Assembly: GCA_963699305.1 (NCBI GenBank)
Contig: OY969431.1
Coordinates: 2,311,574-2,375,573, forward strand
Direction: 5' to 3'
DNA: 64,000 bases
Source: JBGQAS01 sp963699305
GTDB taxonomy: Bacteria; Chloroflexota; Anaerolineae; Anaerolineales; Anaerolineaceae
How positions within the stretch are numbered: the stretch's first letter is position 1; each line of letters starts with the position of its first letter. The notes beneath the pieces were generated by a model. It was given only the letters and a program-made list of their open reading frames with translations. It was not told the DNA's origin and did no database searches. Positions 17,156-26,596 of this stretch are shown here, in pieces. The translations under genes were made by a program, and so were the position numbers.

Positions 17156-19673
17156 ATAACAGGTCAGCAGGATCGACCGTCACACGGAACTCGCCACGGT
17201 TTTTCCCTCTTAATACCTGGACCGGATCCGGTCCGCGCAGGATGATCTGCCAGCGGTACAAACCATTTTGTTTGGCATAAAAGCATGGAACAGGTCCAAT
17301 CAATTCAGTAGATACGAAATTACCTTCTTGTATCCACGTCTGAATTTGCTGAGCAGCCCGGTTTGCTCTTTGTTCGGCGATTTCCGGGCTGGCATCCCGC
17401 ACTTCCACACGTACGAGACGGCTGAAGGGTGGATAACCCATCGCACGACGTAAATCCAATTCATGGTGATAAAAACCGGCGGAATCATGGTGCGCGGCGG
17501 ATTGGATGGCGTAATGCTCCGGTTGGAACGTCTGCAGGATGGCAACTCCGCCCAGAGGGCTGCGACCGGCACGTCCGGCAACCTGGGTGAGCAATTGAAA
17601 TGTGCGCTCTGATGCCCGGAAATCCGGCAGATTCAACCCGCTGTCTGCCAGCACAGCGCCCACCAGGGTGACGAGTGGCAAATCCAGACCCTTGGCAAGC
17701 ATCTGGGTGCCGACGAGTATATCCGCACGGTGGTTGATGAAATGCGAGAGGATGATCTCATACGTCCCTTTTTCCCGGGTGGTCTCGGCATCCCAGCGCA
17801 GGACATTGGCGGAGGGGAAAAGTTCCTTGACAAGCTTTTCCACGCTCTCGGTACCCATGCCGTATTGCTTGATCTGATCGCTGCCGCAGTTGGGACATTT
17901 TGGAGGTAAATTTCTGCGATATCCACAGGTGTGACAAATCAGGCTGTTTTGACCGGCATGCCAGGTCAAGGGAAGGTCACAGCGCGGGCAGCGCAGGCTG
18001 AAGCCACAGGTACGGCAAAAGACATACGTGGAAGAACCGCGTCGGTTGAGGAAAAGGATGGCTTGCTGATGGGCTTCCAACGTTCGAGTAAGCGCCTGCT
18101 GAAGCGTGCGGCTGAATACTGAGCGGTTGCCGGCTTTCAATTCCTCGCGCATATCCACAATTTGGACGGATGGCAACGGGAGGGAAGCGGCATCCTTTTG
18201 GAACGTAAGGTGTGCAGGTTGCAGATGCAGTTCCTGCAACTGGTGCTCCACGACCTGGCGATGGGCGAGGATGCGCACCGGCAACTCAAGGCGTTCCCAG
18301 CCCTCCCGCTCAGCGCGGTAGAGCATGGTCACTGAAGGGGTGGCAGAACCGAGCAGGATGACCGCTTTTTGCAAGCGGGCGTATGCCAGTGCGGTTTCCA
18401 CAGCGCTGTAAAAGGGCGGGAGGTCATCCTGCGTGTAGGAATCGTCGTGACACTCATCCACCACGATCAGCCCGAGATTGGAAAGCGGTGCAAAGAGCGC
18501 CGAACGCGGCCCGATCACCACCGGCAACAAGCCTGCCCGGATGCGCCGCCAGGTATCGTAACGTTCACCAGGAGAGAGTTTAGAATGGATCAAGCCGATC
18601 TGCCCCGGGAAACGGGATGCAAAGCGGCGGACAGTCTGGGGGGTGAGTGAAATTTCAGGCACCAGGATGATCGCCTGTTTGCCAAGCCTGAGCGCTTCTG
18701 CGACGGCCTGCAGATAGATCTCCGTCTTGCCGGAACCGGTGACGCCATGCAATAAACAGGGTACCGGGATATTATCCCGGGATGCTTTGCCAAGTCCCAC
18801 CAGCACTTTTTTCAATGCTTCCTGCTGATCCGTGGTTAGGATGGGTGGGTCGACGGGTGCCCAATCCATCTTTGCCAACGGGTCACGCCACACTTCGGTC
18901 TCACCGAGGATGATGAGCTGCTCCTCTGCAAGGAGCTTCAGGTCCTGCAGGTCGGCACCGCTGGCGGCATACACCCAATCCACGTGGACAGGCAGTGCTT
19001 CGGTTTTCAGGTAATTCAATACCGCAGTCCGACGGGCGAGGGTGGCGGCGGTTTTGCTGATCTCCGCCACTTTCAACAGGGCAGGTTCCAGAGGAGAAGC
19101 AAGCTGAGCGGTTCTGATGAATTTGGGGTGAACGCTTGGGGGAGGAAGCACCGGCTGGCTGATCAATGCACCTTGTTTGATCAATGCCTGGGCAGAGAAC
19201 TTCCAGGGCAAACGTGGAAAAGATGCCTCGAACTGCCTGCCGCGCAGGGGACCACGTTTCACCAGCAGGTCCAAAATGCGGTTTTGCAATGAAGAAGGTG
19301 CATTGAAGGTAGCAGGGGGATGAGGGTTGAGCGTATACAGCGTGTCCGCCTGCTGGCTCAAACCCGGCGGCAGCATTAAGTCGATGCACGCGGAAAGGGG
19401 AGAAAGCATGTTTTCGGAAAGCCAGAAAGCCAACTCTACTTGTTGCGGAAGCAAGACGGGCTGCGGATCAAGCAGAGCCTTGACTGCTTTTGTTTCGGGA
19501 ACATCCGTCTCATCCAGAGTCTTGATCACGACACCCTGGACGGTCTGGGTGCCAAACGGTACGACCACCAGGCTGCCCGGATGGAGAGAGCCTTTTAACT
19601 CTGCCGGGATATGGTAATCGAACACTCCGCTGATGGTGGGGACATTGACGCTGACCTGGACGAATTCAAACAT
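17154..19673 (-). CDS. priA: primosomal protein N' (replication restart helicase)
   Basis: The 839-residue protein restarts stalled replication forks. The N-terminal 3'-DNA-end-binding domain is about residues 1-110. Walker A is GVTGSGKTEIYLQ, the DExH box is VVDECHD, and LLGSATPS is motif III. The zinc-binding insert has CRTCGF, CPRC, CHTCGY and CPNCGS, the eight cysteines that bind two zincs in PriA. VGTQMLAKGLD and QVAGRAGR are the C-terminal helicase motifs. The start lies 12 bases after the MEMO gene stop on the minus strand without an obvious ribosome binding site, so translation is probably coupled. Confidence 0.95.
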   Translation of the reverse strand: MFEFVQVSVNVPTISGVFDYHIPAELKGSLHPGSLVVVPFGTQTVQGVVIKTLDETDVPETKAVKALLDPQPVLLPQQVELAFWLSENMLSPLSACIDLMLPPGLSQQADTLYTLNPHPPATFNAPSSLQNRILDLLVKRGPLRGRQFEASFPRLPWKFSAQALIKQGALISQPVLPPPSVHPKFIRTAQLASPLEPALLKVAEISKTAATLARRTAVLNYLKTEALPVHVDWVYAASGADLQDLKLLAEEQLIILGETEVWRDPLAKMDWAPVDPPILTTDQQEALKKVLVGLGKASRDNIPVPCLLHGVTGSGKTEIYLQAVAEALRLGKQAIILVPEISLTPQTVRRFASRFPGQIGLIHSKLSPGERYDTWRRIRAGLLPVVIGPRSALFAPLSNLGLIVVDECHDDSYTQDDLPPFYSAVETALAYARLQKAVILLGSATPSVTMLYRAEREGWERLELPVRILAHRQVVEHQLQELHLQPAHLTFQKDAASLPLPSVQIVDMREELKAGNRSVFSRTLQQALTRTLEAHQQAILFLNRRGSSTYVFCRTCGFSLRCPRCDLPLTWHAGQNSLICHTCGYRRNLPPKCPNCGSDQIKQYGMGTESVEKLVKELFPSANVLRWDAETTREKGTYEIILSHFINHRADILVGTQMLAKGLDLPLVTLVGAVLADSGLNLPDFRASERTFQLLTQVAGRAGRSPLGGVAILQTFQPEHYAIQSAAHHDSAGFYHHELDLRRAMGYPPFSRLVRVEVRDASPEIAEQRANRAAQQIQTWIQEGNFVSTELIGPVPCFYAKQNGLYRWQIILRGPDPVQVLRGKNRGEFRVTVDPADLL

Positions 19674-19685
19674 GGATGAACCGGA

Positions 19686-20531
19686 TCAGGATGTTTTCAG
19701 GACCACGGCAGCACCGTAACCAACCACAGAAGCGGTGTCACCGGTCTGGTCGGCGGATGTGGAATGATGGAGCACCTGGACATGATCTGCGCCGAGCGCT
19801 TTGGCGGCCCAAAGCACGGCAGCGATGGCGGGCAGACCGCATGCAAATCCGGTGCCCTCTTTATCCGCTGTAAACAATCCCTCGGGGGAGAAGGCTTCGA
19901 TCTGTTTCAACACTTCGGCATCCAATGTCTCCGCCTGGCTGACAGGATAAAAATGGGAGAGATCGCTGCTGGCAACCAATAATGCAGAATGTCCTTTCAG
20001 CACTTCCGCCAGTGCAAGACCGATGGCTTTGACATGGCCCTTGTCCTGTGAACGTACCATCAGCGGCAGCAGCTTGAAACTCTTCTTAATGGCACGCTGC
20101 AGGAAAGGCAGTTCGATCTCAAGTGAATGCTCGCCATCACAGGCAATGGGTGTGATGGATAAACTGGATTTCTCCAATAATGAATTCAACTGGGTAATCG
20201 CCTGTTGATCCACCTCAATGTTACCCAGGGGTGTGCTGTACGCCTTGTGAGCGGTGGTCAAAAGCGGGGCGAAATGGAAATTATGAAACGGGGAAAGCAC
20301 TGCAATCAATTCGTAGGATTTCCCCTGGACAGCACGGAACGCATACCCGGCGGTGGCACCGGAATAAATGTGCCCGGCATGCGGTGCAATGACGGCAACA
20401 ACCTCACCGTTCAGCCTGGGCAGCCTGGCATTGGCAAGGTAATCATCCATCTGCTGACTTAATTTGACGGGATCCTTGGTGTACCAGGAACCCACGATGG
20501 GAGAAGGACGGAGATCGGATATGGGGGACAT
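19686..20531 (-). CDS. MEMO / AmmeMemoRadiSam system protein B family
   Basis: The 281-residue protein has the MEMO fold signatures: VAVIAPHAGHIYSG (residues ~46-58), LSPFHNFHF, GEHSLEIELPFLQ, SSDLSHF and a C-terminal FACGLPAI. The fold is related to class III extradiol dioxygenases, whose metal ligands are the histidines in PHAGH and SPFH. In many bacteria MEMO occurs with an AMMECR1 protein and a radical SAM enzyme; neither is near here. The role is unclear. It is the first gene of the MEMO-priA pair. Confidence 0.88.
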   Translation of the reverse strand: MSPISDLRPSPIVGSWYTKDPVKLSQQMDDYLANARLPRLNGEVVAVIAPHAGHIYSGATAGYAFRAVQGKSYELIAVLSPFHNFHFAPLLTTAHKAYSTPLGNIEVDQQAITQLNSLLEKSSLSITPIACDGEHSLEIELPFLQRAIKKSFKLLPLMVRSQDKGHVKAIGLALAEVLKGHSALLVASSDLSHFYPVSQAETLDAEVLKQIEAFSPEGLFTADKEGTGFACGLPAIAAVLWAAKALGADHVQVLHHSTSADQTGDTASVVGYGAAVVLKTS

Positions 20532-20715
20532 GGAATTTTCCTCCAGTGAACTGTGATTTGATTATACAACGCAGGAAAAGCCTGCACACAGGAACAATAA
20601 GAATGCCCGGAGTCTTCATGCATATTGAACAATTTTCGAAAATAAATACTAAAAAGAACTGCCGAATTTACTCAAGAAAGAAACATGACACTAATCAATA
20701 TAGTGGATAAGAGAG

Positions 20716-20766
20716 ATTCTCCCCCAAGGGGGTGCTACGCGATACCCTAAGGGTATGCTTCGCAAT
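20716..20766. repeat. two tandem degenerate palindromic units
   Basis: CCCCCAAGGGGG (20721-20732) is followed by TGCTACGCGA. A second palindrome, TACCCTAAGGGTA (20743-20755), is followed by TGCTTCGCAA. The two 22-23 base units are similar along their whole length, so this is a short tandem repeat of a palindrome-plus-tail unit just upstream of repeat B. Confidence 0.65.
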
Positions 20767-20809
20767 CGTCCCTAACAATGGAACTCAGAATGGCAAGTAT
20801 TTCAAGGTG

Positions 20810-20894
20810 GAGATTGCCACGACCTTCACGACACTAAGCAAAAACCGCTTCGCGGGTGCCATAATTCGGCAAAAACGAAGGTCTCGCAATGACA
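20810..20894. repeat. palindromic intergenic repeat, copy B
   Basis: It has the same ends as copy A at 4132-4184 (AGATTGCCACG ... GGTCTCGCAATGACA). ATTGCCACGACCTTC pairs almost perfectly with GAAGGTCTCGCAAT, and two small hairpins (CCGC-TTCG-CGGG and GCC-ATAATTC-GGC) lie inside, so the element could fold as a branched structure. It ends 13 bases from the stop of the minus-strand M23 gene and may help terminate its transcript. Confidence 0.7.
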
Positions 20895-20906
20895 AATCAA
20901 TTAGGT

Positions 20907-22115
20907 TTAGGGCGGGGGAAGGAACTGGGAAGGATCGACGCGCCCGTATGTATCGCTCATCATTTCGAAGTGCAGGTGAGGACCCGAGGTCTTTCCCGTC
21001 AGACCCATCCAGCCGATGACATCGCCCTGGAAGACGCTGGCACCGCAGGCAACATTCACCGTATCGAGGTGGGCGTAAAGAGTCTGCCAACCACCATGAT
21101 CAATAATGACCATGTTACCGTAACCGTGATCGTTCCAGCCGGCATACACAATGACGCCATTGTCGGATGCATACAAAGGTTGCCCGACGACTCCACCGAT
21201 ATCGATGCCATAATGATTGGTCTCCGGTGAGAAGACATAACCCGAGATGTAATGCTGGACTGTGGGCCAGATGAAATTGCCCGTGCCGACCGCCCCATCC
21301 ACGACCGTACCACAAAAACCTGGACCATACTTGGTGGCAACTGCCGGGTCAGACCGGGTGACACGAACACCAGTCCAGGTGATGAAATCGCGATGACCCC
21401 CCGGGATAATCAACCAGGTACTATCAGCGATGTTTGGATGAGCATAATCACCAATATTTTCTGCAACCAAATGATTGCCTGGAAAGTTGATGATATCCTC
21501 GGGTGTTACCTGTAGATTATGAGCAACCCCATTCAACCCATCTCCAACGTTCCATTGGTAGTAAACGCCGTCGACAGGCAAGATATTGAGAGATTGACCC
21601 GGGGATAAGTAATGGGGATTGTCAAAAAGAATTGCGTTACCCCATAAAATCGTCGAGGGATTAAGCCCATATTTTTCAGCAATGCCAAAAACCGTATCGC
21701 CTGCCTGGACGATGTATTGTATGACATCAAAACGAGGACGGTTTGGCTGAATGGTGTGCAGCATGGCAAGGCGGCTGATGCCATCCTTGATGTTTGCACC
21801 ATCATATACTGGTGGAGAGAAGAACGGTGAATCGGTGGGAATGACGGGAGCTGAAAACGTTGGCTGGGCGAAATTGATTTTTTCCCCGCGCAAATAATAA
21901 TTGCTCATCACCCAAATCACCACCACCACCAACACCGTTAGGATGACACCGGTGCCAACGCGCATGGCGGTATCGCTCAAACCGAAACGCGTGAGATAAG
22001 ACCAAAGGGAACCGAGTTTTGGGGGTGTCTCGGAGGTCTCTTTTTTTGATTTGGATGAAACAGACGGTTTACTTGCGGAGGGATTGCTTTTCCCTTGTTT
22101 CTTTTGTTCAGGCAT
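20907..22115 (-). CDS. membrane-anchored LysM / M23 peptidase (second copy)
   Basis: The 402-residue product is built like the gene at 15881: a Lys/Ser-rich cytoplasmic tail, one membrane helix (about residues 53-75), LysM repeats (IVQAGDTVFGIAEKYGL and QWNVGDGLNGVAHNL) and a C-terminal M23 domain. Zinc ligands are seen in HYGIDIG and HLHFE, and YAHLD is present. The sequences are clearly paralogous but diverged, and this copy has a longer linker before the peptidase. A GGAAGG site precedes the ATG. It probably remodels peptidoglycan outside the membrane. Confidence 0.9.
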   Translation of the reverse strand: MPEQKKQGKSNPSASKPSVSSKSKKETSETPPKLGSLWSYLTRFGLSDTAMRVGTGVILTVLVVVVIWVMSNYYLRGEKINFAQPTFSAPVIPTDSPFFSPPVYDGANIKDGISRLAMLHTIQPNRPRFDVIQYIVQAGDTVFGIAEKYGLNPSTILWGNAILFDNPHYLSPGQSLNILPVDGVYYQWNVGDGLNGVAHNLQVTPEDIINFPGNHLVAENIGDYAHPNIADSTWLIIPGGHRDFITWTGVRVTRSDPAVATKYGPGFCGTVVDGAVGTGNFIWPTVQHYISGYVFSPETNHYGIDIGGVVGQPLYASDNGVIVYAGWNDHGYGNMVIIDHGGWQTLYAHLDTVNVACGASVFQGDVIGWMGLTGKTSGPHLHFEMMSDTYGRVDPSQFLPPP

Positions 22116-22196
22116 TCTATCCTTCCAGGCAAATTATCATAACACAAAATGAATATGGCATGGATGAATGGAAAATTATAAAATTTTAATGATGGA

Positions 22197-23177
22197 TCAG
22201 CGGATAAGCCAATAAAAACAGGCTGCCAAGAGTGCAGTCACCGGGATGGTCAGCAGCCAGGCAATGAGCATCTGACCGGCAACACCCCAGCGCACCATGT
22301 TGACCCGTTGAGCAGAACCTGCTCCGAGCACAGCCGAGCTGATGACCTGGGTGGTGCTCACCGGACCGCCGATGAGCGCGGCGGTAAGGATCACCGCTGC
22401 TGAAGATACCTGTGAGGCAAAACCATGCACGGGGCGGATCTTGTAAAAACGCGCACCGATGGTTTTGATCAAGCTCCAACCCCCGATGGCGGTACCCAGC
22501 GAAGCTGCACCGGCGGCGATGAGGATGATGTACAGCGGCAGTTGGAACTGCTGGAGGAAACCACCCGCGAGCAGACCCAACACCATAACGCCCATGGTTT
22601 TTTGTGGATCGTTGGCGCCATGGCTGAATGCCAACCCGAACCCGGTGATGATTTGAGCGCGTTTGAAAAAAACGTTGATGCGCATGCTGGCATTGCGCGC
22701 CAGCAGGAAGATCAGCCGGGTGAAAAGATACCCCACCAGGAAACCGATAAAAGGGGAAAGGAACAATGCCAACAGAACCTTGAGCATGGCAGCGATACCC
22801 AACACACCAAAACCTGATTCGGCAACCACCGCACCGACCAACCCGCCAATGAGAGTGTGGGATGAACTGCTGGGGATGCCGAGCAACCACGTGATGATGC
22901 TCCACAGGATGGCGGCTGCCAAACCGGCAATCAGCGCTTCCACGCGAATGGACGCCGTGGGGAAAATTTCCTTGCCGATGGTGCGGGCAACTGCTGCACC
23001 GGTGAGACCGAAACCAATGGCGCCAGCCAATTCTGCCAGCGCGGTCAGGAGCAACGCCAGCCGGGCATTCATGGCGCGCGAGGAAATGATGGTTGCCACT
23101 ATGTTACTGGAATCATGGAAACCATTGAAAAAGCTGAACACAGCAGCCAATCCAAAGAGAATATAAATGGTTGACAT
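22197..23177 (-). CDS. inorganic phosphate transporter, PiT family
   Basis: The 326-residue membrane protein has about ten helices and the two inverted PiT repeats: NGFHDSSNIVATIISSRA near the N-terminus and FSHGANDPQKTMGVM in the middle. Both carry the family's GxxD/GAND-type signatures. It would bring in phosphate with a proton or cation, or as a metal-phosphate complex. The gene starts 19 bases after the DUF47 gene and the pair is a standard low-affinity phosphate uptake unit. No Pho-box-like site was recognised. Confidence 0.93.
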   Translation of the reverse strand: MSTIYILFGLAAVFSFFNGFHDSSNIVATIISSRAMNARLALLLTALAELAGAIGFGLTGAAVARTIGKEIFPTASIRVEALIAGLAAAILWSIITWLLGIPSSSSHTLIGGLVGAVVAESGFGVLGIAAMLKVLLALFLSPFIGFLVGYLFTRLIFLLARNASMRINVFFKRAQIITGFGLAFSHGANDPQKTMGVMVLGLLAGGFLQQFQLPLYIILIAAGAASLGTAIGGWSLIKTIGARFYKIRPVHGFASQVSSAAVILTAALIGGPVSTTQVISSAVLGAGSAQRVNMVRWGVAGQMLIAWLLTIPVTALLAACFYWLIR

Positions 23178-23196
23178 GGATGGAATGAAACGAGGG

Positions 23197-23826
23197 TTAG
23201 CCTGATTTCATGAGGATGTCGGAGATGACATTGGCAGCGCCATCCTCGCGGTCGGAAGCATTACTGAGGTGGCGGTAGATCTCCCGCACCTTGAGCATAT
23301 TCACGACCGCCTTGACGCTTTTGGTCTCCTTGAACAGCTTGCCAAGGGCTTCGCGGTACACCCCTTCCACGCGGTTCTCCAATGCCTTGGCACGCTGGGT
23401 GTGATCGCTGGCGACGGAATGATGCTTATCCTGCAGCCGCTCGACCGCCATGCGCAGTTCCACGGAGGCATCATGGAGCATTTTTGCCATGCGCTGCATA
23501 TGGGATGTGGGTTTCACATCCAGGATCTCCATCTCATCCACGGTGGTATTGGCATAATCCAGGATATCGTCAATTTCACGCGACAGGGTGAAGATATCCT
23601 CCCGGTCGATGGGGGTGACGAAGGATTTCATGAGCTCTTCGATGAGGATGCGGCGCACTTCGTCTTCTTCCTTCTCAGTTTGGGAGATCTGCTTGGCGAT
23701 TTTGGAGTTGCGTTTCTGCATGTACACTGTCAGCAAATCCAACCCTTTTTCCGTAAGGCGGGCTTGTTCGATGAGGAGCAGTGTGAATTTGTTGGATCTG
23801 GGCTTAAAAACGTCTTTCATTTTCAT
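23197..23826 (-). CDS. DUF47 (PhoU-like) partner of PiT transporter
   Basis: The 209-residue all-helical protein starts MKMKDVFKPRSNKF and has the DUF47 pattern FTLSREIDDILDYAN, ending in a conserved helix around VREIYRHLSNASDRED. DUF47 proteins resemble PhoU and nearly always accompany PiT transporters, probably controlling them. It is the first gene of the pair and is transcribed away from the amidohydrolase gene at 23957. Confidence 0.92.
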   Translation of the reverse strand: MKMKDVFKPRSNKFTLLLIEQARLTEKGLDLLTVYMQKRNSKIAKQISQTEKEEDEVRRILIEELMKSFVTPIDREDIFTLSREIDDILDYANTTVDEMEILDVKPTSHMQRMAKMLHDASVELRMAVERLQDKHHSVASDHTQRAKALENRVEGVYREALGKLFKETKSVKAVVNMLKVREIYRHLSNASDREDGAANVISDILMKSG

Positions 23827-23956
23827 AAAATTTCCCTTCTTATTATTGTACTTGATTCATAAAGAATTAACAGGTCGTATCGCTTGCCTACAACAATGGT
23901 TATTGCTATACTCTTTCTAGAATTTCAATAAAAAATCCGACCTTTTGGAGCGGGAA

Positions 23957-25111
23957 ATGGCAGGATCATTGCTCACCACACCCATCCTCGACTGTCATGT
24001 CCATTACGGACATCCCGGGTTCAGACAGGGATTGATGGAGGTGATGGAAGCCAACTCCATCGCACGTTTCAACGTAGTCTGCACTCCGCATCGCACCCGT
24101 CTGAGCCTGGTTCCCGACGCTTTACATTTGAAGGCCCATGCACCTGAAAAAATCACTGTATTCGGCGGAATGGATATCTCACCGCTTTTCATGGCACCCG
24201 ACACATGCGGCGCACTGTTTGCAGCGTATGTGGACACGCTGCTGATGCTGGGATGCGATGGCATCAAAATGATCGAGGGCAAACCTGACATGCGCAAAAC
24301 CCTCCCCATCCCCGCATTCGATAGCCCGGTCTATGAGCCATACTGGCAAAAACTGGAAGAGAGCGGTACACCGCTCATTTTCCATGTAAACGACCCCGAA
24401 GAATTCTGGGATGCGGAACGGGCGCCGCAATGGGCTAAAGAACAGGGTTGGTTCTACGGCGATGGAACATTCATCAACAATGAAAAACAGTATTCCGAAG
24501 TGATCCAGGTTCTCAAACGACACCCCAAGCTCAAGGTTGTGTTTGCGCATTTCTTTTTCCTCTCTGCGCAGTTGGAGCGGTTGGGAGGTTACCTCGATCA
24601 ATTCCCAGGGATGTGCGTAGACCTTACCCCGGGCATCGAGATGTATCACAACTTTACACTCCATCCCGAAAAGACACGCGATTTTTTCATCAAGTACCAG
24701 GATCGCATCTTATATGGAACGGATATCGGTGCAAAAGCCTTGCTTTCCACACCGGAAGAAGGCATCGAGAAACTGGAAAGCCATGTGAGGGTGGAAGTGG
24801 TAAGGCATTTTCTGGAGGGGGCTGGTGAATTTCAACCGGATGTCGATTCAGGATTCCTGTTCGGGAAATTTGCGGAACCTTACCGGGGCATCCATTTGCC
24901 CTTGGAAATCCTGGAAAAGATTTACCATAAAAATTTTGAGCGTTTGGCGGGGAGCATGCCGCGTACACTCAATCCCCAGGCGATCATCGGTGAATGCGAG
25001 CGGTTGAAATTTGTCATCAACGCCATGGGTAAGACTCAGCCGGGAGTGGCGATGGACACGTCCATCGTTGAAATGGTCTCCAATTATTTTAAAGATCCAG
25101 TAAAAAATTGA
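23957..25111 (+). CDS. amidohydrolase-2 family metal-dependent hydrolase
   Basis: The ATG at 23957 has a TTGGAGCGGG ribosome binding site inside the preceding bases and gives 384 residues. The TIM-barrel signature begins at DCHVHYGHPG (residues ~13-22). Later conserved positions are IFHVND, VFAHFFF and the C-terminal YGTDIGA, whose Asp is the usual catalytic base. This family hydrolyses or decarboxylates ring or carboxylate substrates, and the exact one cannot be told. The gene ends 13 bases before a cation-coupled sugar-type transporter, so the pair may import and process the same compound. Confidence 0.8.
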   Translation: MAGSLLTTPILDCHVHYGHPGFRQGLMEVMEANSIARFNVVCTPHRTRLSLVPDALHLKAHAPEKITVFGGMDISPLFMAPDTCGALFAAYVDTLLMLGCDGIKMIEGKPDMRKTLPIPAFDSPVYEPYWQKLEESGTPLIFHVNDPEEFWDAERAPQWAKEQGWFYGDGTFINNEKQYSEVIQVLKRHPKLKVVFAHFFFLSAQLERLGGYLDQFPGMCVDLTPGIEMYHNFTLHPEKTRDFFIKYQDRILYGTDIGAKALLSTPEEGIEKLESHVRVEVVRHFLEGAGEFQPDVDSGFLFGKFAEPYRGIHLPLEILEKIYHKNFERLAGSMPRTLNPQAIIGECERLKFVINAMGKTQPGVAMDTSIVEMVSNYFKDPVKN

Positions 25112-25124
25112 AAAGGAGAGAGGT

Positions 25125-26471
25125 ATGAAAACGATCAAGAAATGGCAGGAACCGTTTTATGCCATCGGGGGATTTGGTCCGGGTTTCATGTACCAGCTGG
25201 TATTGACCTACCTGCTGTACTACTACCGCCCGGCACAGGCGAAAATCGAAGCGGGCGCGCTGGTGTTTGCACCCGCCGCTGGCGTATGCTGCCGGCATGC
25301 TGGTGGCGCGCATCCTGGATGGCGTGGTGGATATCCCCATCGCCAGCTGGACGGACAACCTGAAGAGCAAATGGGGGCGCCGGCGCCCCCTGATGGTGCT
25401 TGGGTTGATCCCGGCAATCATTTGTTTCGTCCTGCTGTGGTTCCCACCGATCACGGGAACGGCAACCTGGGGGCGGACGGTCATTGGGGCAATGCGGTCT
25501 ACGTGGCAGTGGTCAGCACGCTCTATTTCTTCTTCCACACCCTCCTCACCGTGCCTTACCTGGCGGCGCTTTCGGAGATCGTGCCGGATGAGAACTCACG
25601 CGTGCGTGTGGCAAGCTGGCAGACAGTCTTCAACACCGGCAGCTATGTGTTGGTCTTCGTGGTGGCGCCCCTGCTTTTCGCCAAATTTGGCGTGCGCGGC
25701 GCGGCGCTTATGCTGCTGCCCGAGCTTTCTGACCTTCATCGGACCGCTGCTGGTCATCAAGGAAGCTCCGACCGATGGGTCTGCAGGTCAGAAAGTGGAA
25801 AAGCAAGTATCGCTTTGGGAGAGCTTGAAGCAGACCCTACCAACAAGACTTTCCTGATCTACATGTCTTCCGTGGCGACCTTCTTCTTCGGGCTGCAGTT
25901 CTTCCTGGGCGGGATGGCCTTCATGGCGGCTGGACATGATGGGGATCTCCGAAACCCAGCTTGGGTTAATGAACGCAGCGGCATTTGCCCCGGTGCCCGA
26001 TCATGCTGATCCTATTCAACCTGATCACCGCAAAAATGGGGTGCCAAGGCGGCCTTCCGGGCTGGCGCTGCTGGTATTTGCGGTTGCCATGTTGCTGTTC
26101 CCGCTGGCTTGGACATGTTCAACCTACCCATTCCGCCGCTGGTGGTGGGAATCATCGCCAGCGACATCGGCAGCTTTTCCATCGGCGCGTTCTTCACCAT
26201 CCCGTATGCCTTCCCCGCCCATATTGCCGCAGTGGATGCTGAAAAGACCGGCAAAAACCGCGCCGGCATGTTCTTTGCCGTGCAGGGTGTGATCAACCAG
26301 TTCGTCGGTTCGCTGGCGGGATCCGTACTGGCGCTGCTGCTCACCTGGAAATATGGCGTCATTGCCATCGGACCGATTGTGGCGGTCACCATGATCCTGG
26401 CATTCTTCTTCTTTGGTGCTTATCCGTTGGGACAGCCGGCTGCAGCCAAACCGGCAGCCAAGAAGAGCTAA
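25125..26471 (+). pseudogene. GPH-type MFS symporter, broken by about nine frameshifts
   Basis: Joined across frames, the gene gives about 447 residues of a 12-TM glycoside-pentoside-hexuronide:cation symporter-like protein, starting MKTIKKWQEPFYAIGGFGPG at an ATG with an AGGAGAGAG site. Characteristic pieces are ARILDGVVDIPIASWTDN, KWGRRRP, LTVPYLAALSEIVPD and FSIGAFFTIPYAFPAHIAA. Frame changes fall near 25275, 25469-25473, 25719-25721, 25835-25837, 25925-25929, 25996-25998, 26038-26041, 26059-26061 and 26111. Each can be explained by one base more or less in a short G or C run, and no stop codon breaks the repaired frame. That favours sequencing error over true decay, though I cannot exclude a pseudogene. 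It probably works with the amidohydrolase upstream. Confidence 0.8.
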
Positions 26472-26478
26472 ACGTTTA

Positions 26479-26508
26479 CTCGCCCCTTGAAAAAGGGGCG
26501 AGCGGTTT
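26479..26508 (+). terminator. stem-loop after symporter gene
   Basis: A perfect 10-bp stem, CTCGCCCCTT/AAGGGGCGAG, with a GAAA loop begins 8 bases after the stop. The following CGGTTTAATG is only a weak T-run. Confidence 0.6.
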
Positions 26509-26596
26509 AATGATTGATTTTTATCAAGGATACTGTATCATATTTGTGGACAAGATAAGTAGAAAATAGAATTATGGCGATGGTTGGAGGGATGTC

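Larger units (their letters stand above)
20532..20906. other. intergenic region with repeats, no gene
   Basis: These 375 bases lie between MEMO, which starts at 20531 on the minus strand, and the second M23 gene, which ends at 20907. The part 20532-20715 is A/T-rich and I see no open frame with a start signal in it; it may hold the MEMO promoter. The rest contains the two repeat structures listed separately. Confidence 0.6.

Noticed and set aside
19686..20531. Full AmmeMemoRadiSam system
   Set aside because: Only the MEMO gene is present; there is no AMMECR1 or radical SAM gene in the window.
22186..22905. 239-codon minus-strand frame overlapping the PiT transporter
   Set aside because: Same strand but wrong frame; it is His/Arg/Cys-rich nonsense while the PiT frame has family motifs.
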